Shown one piece after another: positions 47,423-59,269 of a DNA stretch of 64,000 nt (positions within the stretch are counted from its first letter, which is position 1; the number at the start of each line of letters is the position of its first letter). Both the position numbers and the translations under genes were made by a program. The DNA comes from Deroplatys truncata (lineage: Eukaryota; Arthropoda; Insecta; Mantodea; Mantidae). Location: NCBI GenBank assembly GCA_030765065.1, contig CM060981.1, positions 229,469,152 to 229,533,151 of the forward strand, written 5' to 3'. The notes beneath the pieces are model-generated. The model was not told the DNA's origin, searched no databases, and saw only the letters and a program-made list of their open reading frames with translations.

Positions 47423-48477
47423 AGCAATACAGATTACACCAAACTAAACACTTATAGCATCACATGAATGTAAGTAGCAAGATCATAACATAGCCAAATA
47501 AAACAGTTCCAGAAAGAATACAATTAAGCGCCCGCGGCGAAATATCAGAAAATTATACCAACACACGTCTACACAAGCCACTTGGACACAATACCAAGAT
47601 TTTTAATCAGAATGAACACATGGAAGAAAAGCAAAATGTCTTCAGTGAGAAACCTCGAACTGGAAGTTAAAAAAAACCACGTCACACCTACTGTGACCAC
47701 CGCTAACATTATCTCAAAAGGAGCAGAAAACAGACTTGTAATTTATACGTAGCACACAAAAATTCCTTCTCTCTTTTTTTTTTCTTAAAACAAATGTATC
47801 TGATCTGATATACGCACGCAAATAAACGCGCCAAAACACGTGCTGAGGAAGACTGGTTTCACAAGCTAAAATTATTGCTGAAATGCATGACCACGCGGGA
47901 ATTACATAACACACGTGCGTACATAAAGGTTGCACGAAAAATGTCCCAGAAAAGTATAGTAAACAGCTAGAAATCACAATCACTGGAATATAAAGTTATA
48001 CGTTTCCAAACCACTGCTAATAAGCACAGAAAACAAGATTTTCAACTAGATGGCCAACACGTGACGAGCACATTTTCAAAGCTACAACTATCTCGCTCGT
48101 TATCTCACTCGTTTCAAAACTCAACTTTCACAAAAATATTTTTGAAAATAACCAGCACGAACCACTTAGCACAGCAATACAATTTAAAGGAAATGAAGCC
48201 AAAACAAGGGGAAAATGAAGTCAGAAGTTTTAGCGTCACGCCGGCAGACAATGGAAAAATGCCAAAATGAGCTCAAAATTAAAATTTAGAAACCAGACTT
48301 TCAGAAATGATAGTAACAAAACTTAGAATAAGAGAATCACAAATTAAAGCATAAAAATCCTTACCCTTAAGCCAGAAACAAATTTAGATTTTTCGCGACC
48401 ACGTTACATTTTAGAGGGAAAAAAATTTTTTACACTTAAAAAAATCTCACAACAAATTCAATTATGCCAGCCAAACT
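47423..48477 (-). other. Leader region of the gypsy element
   Basis: About 1 kb between the primer-binding region and the gag start. No reading frame of note. A long leader of this type usually carries packaging signals, which cannot be seen by eye. Confidence 0.55.
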
Positions 48478-48495
48478 ACTCGGTGCCTCACACCA
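48478..48495 (-). promoter_or_regulatory. Candidate primer-binding site of the gypsy element
   Basis: Two bases inside the 5' LTR, the minus strand reads TGGTGTGAGGCACCGAGT. It begins TGG as expected for complementarity to a tRNA 3' CCA end. I cannot name the tRNA. GGTGTGAGGCACC is also partly self-complementary. Confidence 0.6.
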
Positions 48496-48497
48496 AT

Positions 48498-48977
48498 TGT
48501 CGTATGCCTCACTTTATAATTTATAGATGCAGAGGGGAGCTACTCGCTTGCGAGAGGGATCGTTAACCAAACAAAGAACTTTAATTTACGAGGCAACGAC
48601 GAAGGACGCAGCTAAGTTAAATCACGAAATAATTAATACACCAACACAATGACTGGCTTAAGGGAGAGGAAAGGATTCTATTCTACCATAATTAAAAGTT
48701 AAAAGGCGTGGATGGCACACAATTTATTGGATGAAGTTAGTTACATACCTTTGCCCATTGCCTGTCGACGAGGACATCGTGTGTTAGCAGTTTCCCGTCT
48801 GTCTCACTCGAAGCCTACTCACTGAATCATACAAGAAACCCCACGCCAAGTTGGCGTCAGTAACGCTATCCCCTCCTAGACACACTGTTTCCCCTGACTC
48901 GCCCCTACTCACAGACAAACTGCCGTGCTTCGGAGTCCAGAGAGCGTCTTTATATTATCATCTGTGCACATGCCACA
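48498..48977 (-). repeat. 5' LTR of the gypsy element
   Basis: 480 bp, differing from the 3' LTR at three positions by my reading (GCCTGG/GACTGG, TCCACC/TCTACC and TAGCTT/TACCTT). Confidence 0.93.
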
Positions 48978-49184
48978 ATATATATAGTGAAGCATTTCCA
49001 AGATATTCCTTGTTATTTGTTTGACTATCCCTTAAATTCTACCATATTTTCCTTGTACCTACAAGAAAATTGTCAATAAGATATTTTCTGCAAATTTTTA
49101 TCTCGATTAACATAGACAATAAGCGTTTGTAAAAATAGTTTGTACAAGAGTAGAGAAACTCATGTGAGTGTAACACATCAGATT

Positions 49185-50187
49185 TTTTATGATTAACTTT
49201 CTTTTCACGAACGTTGTGCAACAAAGTTGCTCATAATTTGACAACACGTGGGCAACGAGGTCACTAACATAACTGTGAAGTTTACTTTCTAATGGTTGAA
49301 AGAATTTATAATCGTAACTAACATTAGATTATGATACAAGGGGTAAAAGTAGGATTTCATTTTGCGAGCAGTAATGTTTGTGAAACGAAGGTCGTAGGCA
49401 GAGCAAAATAAAACCACTTTTAACACGTGTGACATATATTATCCTTTCAGACAGTGTTCGAATTGCAAAACATCAATAATATTATATTGATTCCTAAAAC
49501 TAACAAAGATTACGTTTAGAACACACTCTTGAAACGAGAAATGGCATTAAAAAAGCGAGCTGTCAGATGTTTTGATGTTTTGTTGATTCACTAGCAGTGA
49601 TTTTCAGTGAAATTATTTTCACCACGTTTTGCCTTACACCAGTCAATGAAGCGATTGAATACTATATATTGTTTTCTGTATTTTTTCGGCAAGTACTTTT
49701 AGTGTTATTCTTTCTGCTGCTTCTGTAATTTCACATCCATTTCAGTTTCTTCTGAATTCATAGTTTCCGTCATTTAATCTTTATGTATGTTAGACAAGAG
49801 CAACCTTTTAGATCAAAGAAAGCTGCCAATATGACGTAGGTATAGGTTAACTCTAAAACGAATTGTGATAAATTGAAGTATGGTAATTTGCATGTGAAGA
49901 GATACTGCGAGCATCTTTAGGAATTAATCATGTAAAAAGACATAATGAGAAGTAAAGCCAAATCAAACCAAGTCGAGTTATTAAACATGTACAAATACAA
50001 AGGGTAATTGCCATGCGATTGGACTTGAAACCAAAGCTGGTCACACTGAAGATTATCTCAGGCACTTTTAGCTCATGCACATTATATTAGAAGTTCTTTT
50101 TTTAGACCATGCTGTCTTTTTATGTCTGCTTTCACGCAACAGTAACTTACCATTACTATTAGTCGAGATGTTTTCTGCACATCACTT
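49185..50187. other. Unassigned sequence
   Basis: No gene or repeat is recognised in this kilobase. Confidence 0.35.
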
Positions 50188-50400
50188 CCGGCTGGCCCCG
50201 TAGCTCGGTCGGTAGAGCACTTGCCTGCTGTGTGACGTGTTCCGGGTTTGATTCCCGCGAGTAGGAGTTTTTCTCTAGCCAAGATTATTCCCTATCCTCC
50301 CAAGAGTCTGGAAGTATGAATGAGAGTATGAATATGTGTGAATGCGCGATCTAATGATTAAAAACCCAAAAGAGCAAGAAAGCTAACGACAAAAGAATAC
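50188..50400 (+). mobile_element. SINE-L with tRNA-like head
   Basis: The head reads GGCTGGCCCCGTAGCTCGG then TCGGTAGAGCACTTGCC, with a B box CCGGGTTTGATTCCCGCG. That is a good tRNA Lys/Ala-type promoter. The acceptor ends do not pair and a SINE-like body follows (ATTCCCTATCCTCCCAAGAG, GAAGTATGAATGAGAGTATG, TAAAAACCCAAA) shared with 20770-20905. I therefore call it a SINE rather than a tRNA gene. Confidence 0.7.
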
Positions 50401-50487
50401 GAGTTAACACCATTGCCTTGGGCAGTAAGTTCCAAAGTCGATAAGACCAATTGTAGTTAAAGGCGGGTATAAATGTAACTAAAAAAA

Positions 50488-51375
50488 TCTGATGTGTAAC
50501 ACTCACATGACTTTCTCTACTCTTGTACTAACTATTTTACAAACGCTTATTCTCCATCTACTTCATGTTAATCGAGATAAACATTTGCAGACTCTATCTT
50601 ATTGCTAATTTTCTTGTAGATGTAGGGGAAAATATATTTACAAGGGCAATATAGAAAAACAGTAGCCTTTAAGCACATACATATCTCTTAATAGCTGGTT
50701 GCTAAGTGCAGCACCATTCCCTTTGCCACAGATTATAACTCTTTGCATATCCAAGACAAAAAAAATGAATAACGAATTCCCATTTGAGAAAATAAGTATT
50801 AAAAAATTTAAGGGAATAACAAGTAATACCTCGAAAATGGTTCACTCAACAACAAAAATGTATATGACATAAACTGTGTATTTTAACGCGATCTACATGT
50901 TTTGTGTAGTAATATTTTGTCTAACTCTTATGGTTTACCAGTTATGCAAAAGTTGTTCACAATGAAGAATACTTTTGGACACATTGCTAGAAAATTTGAG
51001 ATATACATTTCATTTGTCATGAAAATATCTTAAACATATGATATTTTAATCAAAATCGTTAGAGCCATTTTTGAGAAAATTAAAATTTTCGAAAAATGTT
51101 CCATGTAAAGGTAGTCTGAAGTGGGGGGATTTTCTTGAAAACCTTCGTGTCGCATCTCTGGAAGATACTAAATCTAAATATCAAGTTTGGTGTTTATCCG
51201 ACTGTTCGTTTTTGAGTTATGCTGTTCACAGACACACACAGACACACACAGACATGTTTCCAAAAATGCTTTTTTTTATTCAGGGGGTCTCAAAACATGT
51301 ATTTCGGGTGAAATCTCGGTATCGAGGGGAATACAATACTTCCCCTACTTACTATACGTAGTAGAGAAAGTAAAA
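50488..51375 (+). repeat. R900 full-length copy, group A
   Basis: It begins TCTGATGTGTAACACTCACA after seven A and ends ACTATACGTAGTAGAGAAAG then TAAAAA. The 5' third (GGGCAATATAGAAAAACAGT, AGCTGGTTGCTAAGTGCAGC) is especially close to the copy at 465-1354, suggesting these two share a recent source. Confidence 0.88.
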
Positions 51376-52280
51376 ATATATTTCCTGGTACTGGAGAACT
51401 CGCTTTCAAAAATAATGCTCAAAACTTAAGAGATTGCAAACATTACAATAGCAAAGATTGTCGCATTTCAACATAGGATTTCAAATGCTGTCCAATATCT
51501 AAGGTTCCGCGAATGTAATAGAAGAATTTAAAATAAACTGACAAAGTTCAGGTTGATTTAAAAACGCCAAAAAATGTTATGGGTAATTCAAATAGACAGT
51601 TCAATTGATTATTACCGGTCAGAAAAAAATATATTTTACCTAACATGCCTGCTCTACTCATAACAAAGATCAGAAGACAGCTGTTTTAGCGCTTGTCAAT
51701 ATAGTTGTAATGCTTCTAAACTGAAGCTATCAAGGCTTGATGTGCCATTTCCAAATGGCATAATATTATCCTTATACCAATGAATGGATCCGCAATTAAC
51801 ATTTAGTACACTTCATGGTAGTTATGTATACTTTACATAATGGTAGAGGATACATTGAACAGCTTGCTATGCTGCCACCACTGTAAACAGCAGTTGATGG
51901 GTTGCGAAAACAATTTCGCCTCAAGCTACAGAGAACGACGGAGATCATTGTTTACGTAATGGTAAGCAGTTGTAACACTTCTCAAGCTTTACACGATAGG
52001 ACAATGTACTCGTTCCTCTGAAAAACAAGGGTCTTCGGAATGGTGAAGAAAATGTGGCATACGCGCTCTTTAAACACTATATCCTGCAATTTCAAATATC
52101 TTATTTTAAAGCAAAAATGAAAAACGCGTATCAACTTTAAGGAAAATGCCTTTCATTGGAATAATGGTACTGATGTGATGGTTTATTAAAGGATAATTAT
52201 ACAGTGCTTTTTCTTTACGCTGTTGTTACCGCTCGACAGCTCGGACCTCCGCCGAAACAGTTATAATACCCACAACAGAA
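51376..52280. other. Unassigned sequence
   Basis: No feature is recognised. Confidence 0.35.
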
Positions 52281-52284
52281 AATG

Positions 52285-53293
52285 TGAGGCAGTATTTTTA
52301 ACACTTAAATGATGTCAGTCAAATTATCTAATCAATTCAATAACAGCCCGCCTTAAAGCAATATGTGTATATAACAATATATAGAAAGTTTATATTATAG
52401 TCATTATATATGTTTATATTATTGTATACATGTTCAATAATGCTATCTGAATGTATTACATAATTTAATAATGTAGGAGCTGTAAGAATAATAGGTTAAA
52501 GGTTGATAACAATGAGGTAACAATGAGGTAACTTTGAGGCGATAATGAGTAAGAATGTTAAATAATACTAGTCATTATTGGAGCAACAATAACGTAAATT
52601 TTGAGACGGTTTATAAAATAGCCAATCAACAACCAGAAAAAGCTTTATTTATATAAAAGTATTCTATTTGATTAGGAATACCCAATCAGAGACTTGAAAT
52701 ACAGAAATTTACAAATGTGACGGTAGAAATCAAGTCAGTTGCTTGTAGACAGCGCTCATAACTGGACGCGTTGGTTGTAGACAGTGTTTCTAACCGGACG
52801 CGAGATGCGTCCTCGAGAAATTTAATAGTATTCAGTGTGAGATGAAAATTTTGTTAAAAATTGCAAGTAATTAATTTTAACAAACATCTCACAGCTCTCT
52901 CTATATCAGCGAAGTGTTATTTAAATCCTGTCAAGAATTAATAAAAGGAGTGAAGTAAAATTGTAATCTGTGTAAACCTACATTCTTCAGTCGCACCACA
53001 ACTCTGCAAAGAGAAACATGTCTCTAGCAATAATACTGACGCAGCCGAGGAAAACATAAATATATAATATTTAAAGAAACAGTCAAATTACAAAGTTAAT
53101 ATTTTTAAACATTGGGGCGAAGGCCACCGGGTACCATACGTGGTTACAACTACTTCAAAATCGGCCCCCAAACAGTTGAAATACAATACAACACCTATTT
53201 AAAATTGTCTTTCCATACGGGAAGCATAAACTTATCTTCAAATTGTCTCCCAAAACGTGGGGAAAATAACAATTCAAACAAAAATCTATTTCA
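52285..53293 (+). mobile_element. Solo LTR, family LTR-2, copy b
   Basis: About 1009 bp from TGAGGCAGTATTTTTAACAC to AAAATCTATTTCA, with AATG on both sides (52281-52284 and 53294-53297). It contains TAACTGGACGCG and TAACCGGACGCG motifs, TTAATAAAAGGAGTGAAG (polyadenylation-type) and one GGGGCGAAGGCCACCGG unit. It matches the reversed copy at 55225-56260. The start TGAGGCAGTATTTT is shared with LTR-1. Confidence 0.85.
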
Positions 53294-53309
53294 AATGTTC
53301 GTTTACATT

Positions 53310-53745
53310 CTAGAGTTCAATATCCGAAATTGAGTGAATTTCTCGGCTGATGATTTCTTTTATGTATTTCAAGTATGGGTTTGTTACACACACTTTATTT
53401 TTCAAGTTCCCCATAGATATATGCGCGCTTTTTTGGAATAATCCGGACTGATCTACAACATCGGCCAGGTCTTCAAAAAATGGTGTAAGCAAATGCTGTA
53501 CCTCGTCGCATGTTTGTTAAAAAAATATACGTCCTATTACTCTGTATTCATTTACTGCACATCAATTTTCGCGTCATGCAAGAAAATCTGTAATGTAAAA
53601 TAGGGTTTCTCCGGCTCCATTTCGCGACGAAACATAGTCTATAAATCGAATCGTGCTTCGTCAGAGAAGAATATTAAGAGTGGGTCAATTGCTCTATCAT
53701 TTTGCAAAATCCAATCATAATTTATCCGACTTTGATTACATAAAA
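53310..53745 (-). pseudogene. Mariner transposase fragment
   Basis: Minus-strand translation gives DPLLIFFSDEARFDL (first catalytic Asp block, about 53640-53685). In other frames the downstream part reads GNLKNKVCVTNPYLKYIKEI (about 53335-53420), which corresponds to the 'WGxLKxxVY' region of mariner enzymes. The second and third Asp blocks are not intact. It directly abuts the LTR-2 copy at 52285-53293. Confidence 0.6.
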
Positions 53746-53801
53746 AATAGGGTGTAGATATGTAACAAACCCCCATATAATTGTAAGAACTAAAAGAAAA
53801 C

Positions 53802-54155
53802 GGCGGCGCCGTGGCCGAGTGGTTAGACCGCTCGCCTCCCACCGAGGCGGCTAGGGTTCATTCCCAGGAACCTGCATGTAGGATTTGTGGTGGACGAAGC
53901 TGCGTCTGGGCGGATTTTCTCTGGGTTCTCCGGTTTCCCCCGCCATTCATTCCACCAACTGCTCCATCATCACCTTTCCTTTCATCCATTTCACCAACAT
54001 TTCGTTTCATCTACTTCCTTCGGGCTGATCACCCATCCTGGATGTTCTGTCTGATCCATGAGTGTCTGCTCCTCGACGGGCCTCTGACCGCCTGTAAGTC
54101 CTGGGGGGTGTAATTTCTACATAAGAGGAGGGTAAACAGATAAAGAATGAATGAA
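53802..54155 (+). mobile_element. SINE-S copy 2 (tRNA-derived)
   Basis: It starts GGCGGCGCCGTGGCCGAGTG, a Ser/Leu tRNA-like A box, with a B-box-like TAGGGTTCATTCCCAGG. The body includes GATCCATGAGTGTCTGCTCC and the 3' part CTACATAAGAGGAGGGTAAA. It is flanked by a perfect 11-bp duplication, TAAAAGAAAAC (53791-53801 and 54156-54166). The duplication and tail fit LINE-driven insertion. Confidence 0.92.
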
Positions 54156-54166
54156 TAAAAGAAAAC

Positions 54167-55220
54167 ACCAGACAAGAAATTTACTCAATTTCGGCTATTG
54201 AACTCTCGAGTGTGAATGAAAATTTCCTAAACTGAAGTCGGAGATATACAGGTAAAGAACTACATTTCCAAAATATCTTATGATCAGGTACGTTCCTATT
54301 ATCATTGTGATTGTATCTATGAGAACGTGAGGCTGTTGTGCAGATATTTTCGGCGGGAGTTCGCGCTATGGCACCCGGCGCGCGAGCGCAGTGCGGTGGC
54401 CACAGTGTGAAACAGAAGCATTATGCGAGTATATTTTCCTGCATTTTGGTGATCTCATACAGCGGATGTCAGGTCCAGAATCAAAATGAAGAGCATATTT
54501 GGGAAGCTTTCAAGATTACTTTTCCACTTGAGGCATTCACTTAGGTTTGAGTAGTCTGAATTTGCTTTTTAATTCAGTACATCCTAATTTGCTTTTAATT
54601 TCTCTACAGCCTCACCTAAGTGATAAGTAATGGGATTATTTTAATGTATTTATTTATGGTCGCTTATACAGTAAAGTCATAGTGCGACCAGCGTTTTATG
54701 ATTAACATAGCACATACATTATGCATTACAGTAGATACAATGGTTAATGTTCAAAATCATATGTTAATCTCAAGAATTATTTTTTTTCTTAGACAAAGCA
54801 TAACTCAGCTGCAATCAACAGTTCATAAACGTTAACAATTTATGCTGTTAATTATTTACATTAACATTTTAGATAAACCATAATAAAATTGCCAGTGAGA
54901 GCTAGAGCCTATGGTATAATTGTATATCCTTAAAGATATCAAGTATTTTTGGATTTCTGAGCGCTGTAACCTAATCCGTGGAGATGCTGTTTTGTTTCTC
55001 TCTTAAACTTGGAGTATTCGATGAATACAGTTTGATTATGAGAGGAGTATTGCAGTTTGGACAGATGGGTGGGTCTTCTCTGTGTAGCAGGTAGGAGTGT
55101 GTCATTGAGCTGTGGCCAAAACGTCTATTCCACCGAAACATTTGCTATCGAGATTTTACTTCAAATACATGTTTATGTCTGGCTTAGTCAAGAAAGCACT
55201 TTGAAATCTGTCACTTACCT
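54167..55220. other. Unassigned sequence
   Basis: No gene is recognised. A short GC-rich patch lies at 54340-54410. At about 55130-55200 there is a faint R900 end-like trace (CACCGAAACATTTG, GAGATTTTACTTCAAATAC). Confidence 0.35.
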
Positions 55221-55224
55221 ACAG

Positions 55225-55447
55225 TGAAGATGATTGCTTCGTTTTTCTATTTGCCCCACGTTTTGGGAGGCAATTTGAAGAAGGTTTGTTTCTGCTACGT
55301 ATGGTAAGTCAGTTTGAAGATGTATTATATTTTCGACTGTTGGGAAGCCGAACTTGAAGTAGTTGCAACCGCACGTATGGTAAAAAGTTTCCGGTAGCCT
55401 TCGCTCCAAGTTTAAAGAATATTAATTTTTTAATATGACTGTTTCTT

Positions 55448-55488
<41 letters not shown>

Positions 55489-56260
55489 GTTTGACTCGGC
55501 TGCGTGAGTATTTATATTTTTTTAGAGACATGAATGTCGTAACAGGGAGTGGTGCGACTGAAGAATGTAGGCTTAAACAGATTATTATTTTACTTCACTC
55601 CTTTTATTAATGCTTGACATGATTTAAATAACACTTCACTGATATAGAGAGAGCTGTGAGATTCTTTTATTAATTGCTTGCACTTTTTAACACGTAAACC
55701 ATTTTCATCTCACACTGAATAAGTATTAAATTTCTCGAGGACACATCTCGCGTCCGGTTAGGAACACTGTCTGCAAGCAACACGTCCAGTTAAGAGCGCT
55801 GTCTACAAGCAACTGACTTGATTTCTACCGCCACATTTGTAAATTTCTGTATTTTAGGTCTCTGATTGGCTATTCCTTATACAATAGAATAGTTTCATTT
55901 AACTTAAGCTTTTTTCTGGTTGTGGATTGACTATTTTATAAACTGTCATAAAAATTACATTATTGTTGCTCCAAGAATGACTAGTAGCATTATTAAACTT
56001 TCTTACTCATTATTTCCTCAGTGCTACCTCATTGTTAACAACTATTAACCTATTATTCTCACAGCTCCTACATTATTAAATTACATAATACATTCGCATA
56101 ACATTATTGAACATGTATACAATAATATAAACATATACAATGACTGTATACACTTTTTATATCTTGTTACATATACATATTGCTTTAAGGCGGGCTGTTA
56201 ATATATTTTTTTATTATATAATTTGACTAAAATCATTTAAGTGTTAAAAATACTGCCTCA
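55225..56260 (-). mobile_element. Solo LTR, family LTR-2, copy c
   Basis: 1036 bp from TGAAGATGATTGCTTCG to TAAAAATACTGCCTCA, flanked by ACAG on both sides (55221-55224 and 56261-56264). In reverse it matches the copy at 52285 along its length, including the GGACGCG motifs and one GGAGCGAAGGCTACCGG unit. It contains an (AT)n run at 55455-55492. Confidence 0.86.
55455..55492. repeat. (AT)n microsatellite in LTR-2
   Basis: Pure AT run inside the LTR; the copies at 28630 and 52285 have only a short ATATATAAT-like stretch at this point. Confidence 0.95.
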
Positions 56261-56264
56261 ACAG

Positions 56265-56435
56265 TAAGTAGAGAAGGCATCATGTTCCACCCAAAAATTC
56301 AATATAGAAATTTCACTGGAAATGCATTTTTGAGTTCCCTTGAACCCAGTGAAAAGCAGTTTTAGACGCTGTGTGTCTCTCTGTCTTTCTCTGAGCAACA
56401 TAAGACCGAAAGTTTTGTACGGAAGTATATGTTGG
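56265..56435 (-). repeat. R900 3'-end fragment, reverse
   Basis: Starts AAGTAGAGAAGGCATCATGT and continues CCACCCAAAAATTCAATA and ATTTCACTGGAAATGCATTT, the R900 end block in reverse. Confidence 0.6.
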
Positions 56436-57420
56436 GCTTAAAACTCCATACACTTTCCATGATATCGCGAGAAGCAATGAATAAATGCAGTTCGATGCAT
56501 TAATATGGATATCAGGAAAGTTATTGTTGCCAAAAAAAAAGGTTAAGTGGAATAAGCTTCTGTTAAGAAATCCACTTTTTTTAACCACGTTTATGTTTAG
56601 CGCTTGATGTTTGTCAGTTTTGTAAGGTATAATTATATTTTTCCGAATGAAAAGTCCTTCAAGGTATTTCTAGAAAATTCAAAATAAACATTTTAGTTCC
56701 AATCTAAATCCCTTTAATGTATGATATCTTAATCAAATATCGTAAGAATACTTTTCAGGAAAATCAAAATATTCCAAAAAAGTTCCATGCAAAGGTTAGT
56801 TTCGTTTGGTGAATTTTCTTGAAAATGTTCGTGTTGCATCCTTGGTAGCTACTTAGTTAAATACCAACTTTTGTTTTTTGAGTAATTCTGTTCGGCGCCG
56901 TGGTCGAGTGGTAAGACCGCTCGCCTCTCACCGAGGCGGCCCGGATTCAATCCCAGGGACCCACATGTGGGATTTGTGGTAGACAAAGCGGCGTCTGTGC
57001 GGGTTTTCTCCGGGTTCTCCGGTTTCCCCCGCCATTCATTCAACCAACTGTTCCATCATCTCCTTTCCTTTCATCCATTTCACCATCATTTCGTTTCATC
57101 TACTTCCTTCCTCCCATATCAGGCATCGGGCTGATCACCCATCCTGGGTATTCTGTCTGATCCATGAGTGTCTGCTCCTCGACGGATCTCTGACCCCAGA
57201 CACACGCCTGTAAGTCCTGGGGGGTATAAGTCCTACATAAGAGGAGGTTAAACAGAGAAAGAAGAAGAAGTAATCCTGTTCAAAGGCGCAAACACATTAC
57301 ATTCTTGTAAACACGGTCCATTTTTCTAAAACCTACTTCCTCATGAAATCTCTTGTCGAATTTTTGGGCGGAATGCAATACCTTCTCTACCTACTATGTA
57401 AATGGCAGCAAAGTAATAAA
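56435..57420 (+). repeat. R900 partial copy, group B, split by SINE-S
   Basis: The interior (GAAAAGTCCTTCAAGG, TATGATATCTTAATCAAATA, GAATTTTCTTGAAAATGTTC) leads to a SINE-S insertion at 56894-57270. It then resumes (TAATCCTGTTC onward) and ends GGAATGCAATACCTTCTCTA then CTACTATGTAAATGGCAG. Confidence 0.7.
56894..57270 (+). mobile_element. SINE-S copy 3 (tRNA-derived) inside R900
   Basis: It starts GGCGCCGTGGTCGAGTGG and ends in an AGAAGAAGAAG tail. It is flanked by TAAT[T/C]CTGTTC (56883-56893 and 57271-57281, one mismatch). The body is nearly the same as in the copy at 53802 but keeps the CTCCCATATCAGGCATC segment that copy lacks. Confidence 0.92.
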
Positions 57421-57421
57421 C

Positions 57422-58173
57422 AGTCTGATGTGTTACATTCACATGGCTTTCTCTACTCCCTTTTCCATAAAATATTCTTACAGAAGGTTAATCGTCGACT
57501 TCTTGTTAATAAACCTTCATTAGACATTTACACATTTCGCTGTACGTGTGTAAGAAGGATAACTAGGCGTAAGTTAAACGAATAGCAACTTACCGCTTAA
57601 AATTCAAACCAGACAAAAGATATCTCAAAAATGGTTAAGCAACAACGAATTTGTCATAAATTGTCTGCTCTAACGAGAAATACATTTTTGTACAGCAAGA
57701 TTTTGTCTTTACGGTTCACCTACAAGAGCCATTTACAAGACTCACAAGAAGACCTCACAGGCTACTCTAAGAAAATTTAAGTTATACGGTTTATTTGTTA
57801 TACAAGTGTCTAAAAATACAGTGTATTAATCAGAATTGTTGGCCTTATTTTTGAGAAAATAAAAAATAACGAAACGTTTTGCATGTAAACAGTAGTTTCA
57901 GGTGAGATGTGGACTTGTTCGAAAATCTTCGTGTCATGTCCTTAAAACATACTGAAATTACATACCAAGTTTGGCGTTTATACAGCTTTCCGTATGAGTT
58001 ACGATATTCCCGGATACACATACACGTACACTCACATACAGCTTCTTCTAAAACGGTATTATTTTTATTCAGGGAGACTCAAAACGCGTATTTCCAATGA
58101 GAACTCACAAAAACTTTTAGGTAGAATACGATGTTTCTCTATTTATTATAGATAGGTAGCAGATTAAGTAAAA
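57422..58173 (+). repeat. R900 copy, group B
   Basis: Starts AGTCTGATGTGTTACATTCA directly after the previous copy and ends TTATAGATAGGTAGCAGATT then AAGTAAAAAA. The middle CA site reads as CACATACACGTACACTCACA. Confidence 0.75.
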
Positions 58174-58639
58174 AATGCTACTGAAAATAAAAGGAGTTTA
58201 AAACAAAAGCCATTTTTTTCGATTTATAACAAAAACATTGACAAATCTTATGAATCACTATCTTACTTTTATCCTTAGATTAGAGCATTCGAAAATATTG
58301 TAGTAAAATTCTTCTGCAGTTACTCCTATTATTGACGAAATAACACTGGGAGTAAACGGCTCTTCTGCGCAGTTACACGCTTATAGAAAGACAATCTCAA
58401 TTCAGCATAAAATAATAAATATTTCCTAACTACCATTAACTGCGAGGCCGTGAGAAAGAAGGTCCTTTTTTAACATTTTGCTCTTTCAACTCGTGTTTAA
58501 ATATACGTACAACAGATCACCATGAATGAATGAATGTAGCCTGTTATGTCCTTTAAGGGCAAATGCCTCCCTATAGAGAAGGTGAAGCTCTCTATAATTC
58601 TCTTACGGTGAGCTACTCCTTAAGAAGTAATCATGGGTT
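58174..58639. other. Unassigned AT-rich sequence
   Basis: No feature is recognised. Confidence 0.35.
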
Positions 58640-59080
58640 TTGGACATTTGTCTGTTACACTGACTGTTTCGTGTCTAATCAAAGCACTGTTATACTGTGT
58701 TACAATGTAGTGCACAGTTGACTCTTCATCTGTCTCCAGCTCTTCTTGCATCTGACGAATCTGGACCACTGTGCCCCTGTTTTTCTTGGAAGAGGTCCGC
58801 CCATCTACATTTTGGTCTTCGGGGTGTCTTGTGTCTGTGTATGGGTCCCACAAGGTTGCTTTTACCGTCGTCCTGTCATCCCTTACTCATCCCTTACTCT
58901 TGCAACATGCCCCTCCCACTTCCATTTTTTCCTGTGGCTTGTTGTGCAGAGTCTGTTGTTGATGACATCTTTTGGAGGGTTGTGTTTGAAATTTTTCCTT
59001 CAGAGTTATGCCTAAGATTTTTCATTTTCCCTTGGCATACTTGGAGGGTATACTTTAGCTTTTTTCTATCTGTACACCCA
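58640..59080 (-). pseudogene. LINE C-terminal remnant
   Basis: Minus-strand translation contains KWKWEGHVARVRDE (about 58895-58935), the 'WxGHVARM' block near the end of many insect non-LTR reverse transcriptases. Downstream, MWDPYTDTRHPEDQNVDGR (about 58797-58853) reads like the following GRPxxRW-type region in a shifted frame. Heavily broken. The clade is uncertain. Confidence 0.55.
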
Positions 59081-59099
59081 TCTCTTCCTCCGGAATGGT

Positions 59100-59268
59100 A
59101 AATGGGCCCAACTGACCTAGCCTTTTTTTTATTTATTTTTTAATTTTTTCCTTTTCTTAAATGACGTAGATATAAAAAAATAATATTTAGTAAGACTAGG
59201 TTGTATATATACCCATGTTTTAATTTTTTTCATATGTCCTTTTTTTTACAACAGCATTAACTAGTGAC
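59100..59268. other. T-rich spacer
   Basis: T-rich low-complexity sequence with ATTTATTTTTT runs; nothing else is recognised. Confidence 0.4.
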
Positions 59269-59269
59269 C

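Larger units (their letters stand above)
41539..48977 (-). mobile_element. Ty3/gypsy LTR retrotransposon, nearly intact outline, 7.4 kb
   Basis: Two 480-bp direct repeats (41539-42018 and 48498-48977) bound the element. I count three differences between them, so it inserted recently. Both ends are TG...CA. The target is an AT dinucleotide run, and ATATATAT lies on both sides, so the duplication length is ambiguous. On the minus strand the order is 5' LTR, primer-binding region, about 1 kb leader, a gag-pol reading frame, about 2.2 kb of non-coding DNA, a purine tract and 3' LTR. No env-like frame is visible. The domain order RT, RNase H, integrase is that of the gypsy group. It cannot move by its own proteins because gag and protease are largely deleted. 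Confidence 0.93.
41033..49184 (-). repeat. R900 copy, reverse, split by the gypsy element
   Basis: The left part (41033-41538) starts TTTTTACTTTCTCTACTAAG and runs to AACACAGTTAGTCATATATA. The right part (48978-49184) continues with the TTTCCAAGATATTCCTTG block and ends GAGTGTAACACATCAGATTT. Everything between is the gypsy element. Confidence 0.87.

Noticed and set aside
50188-50265. Possible tRNA gene
   Set aside because: A and B boxes are good, but the acceptor ends do not pair and a SINE body follows; a related fragment lies at 20770.
53802-53875. Possible tRNA-Ser/Leu genes at SINE-S heads (also 21866 and 56894)
   Set aside because: They are the heads of a repeated element with flanking duplications, not free tRNA genes.
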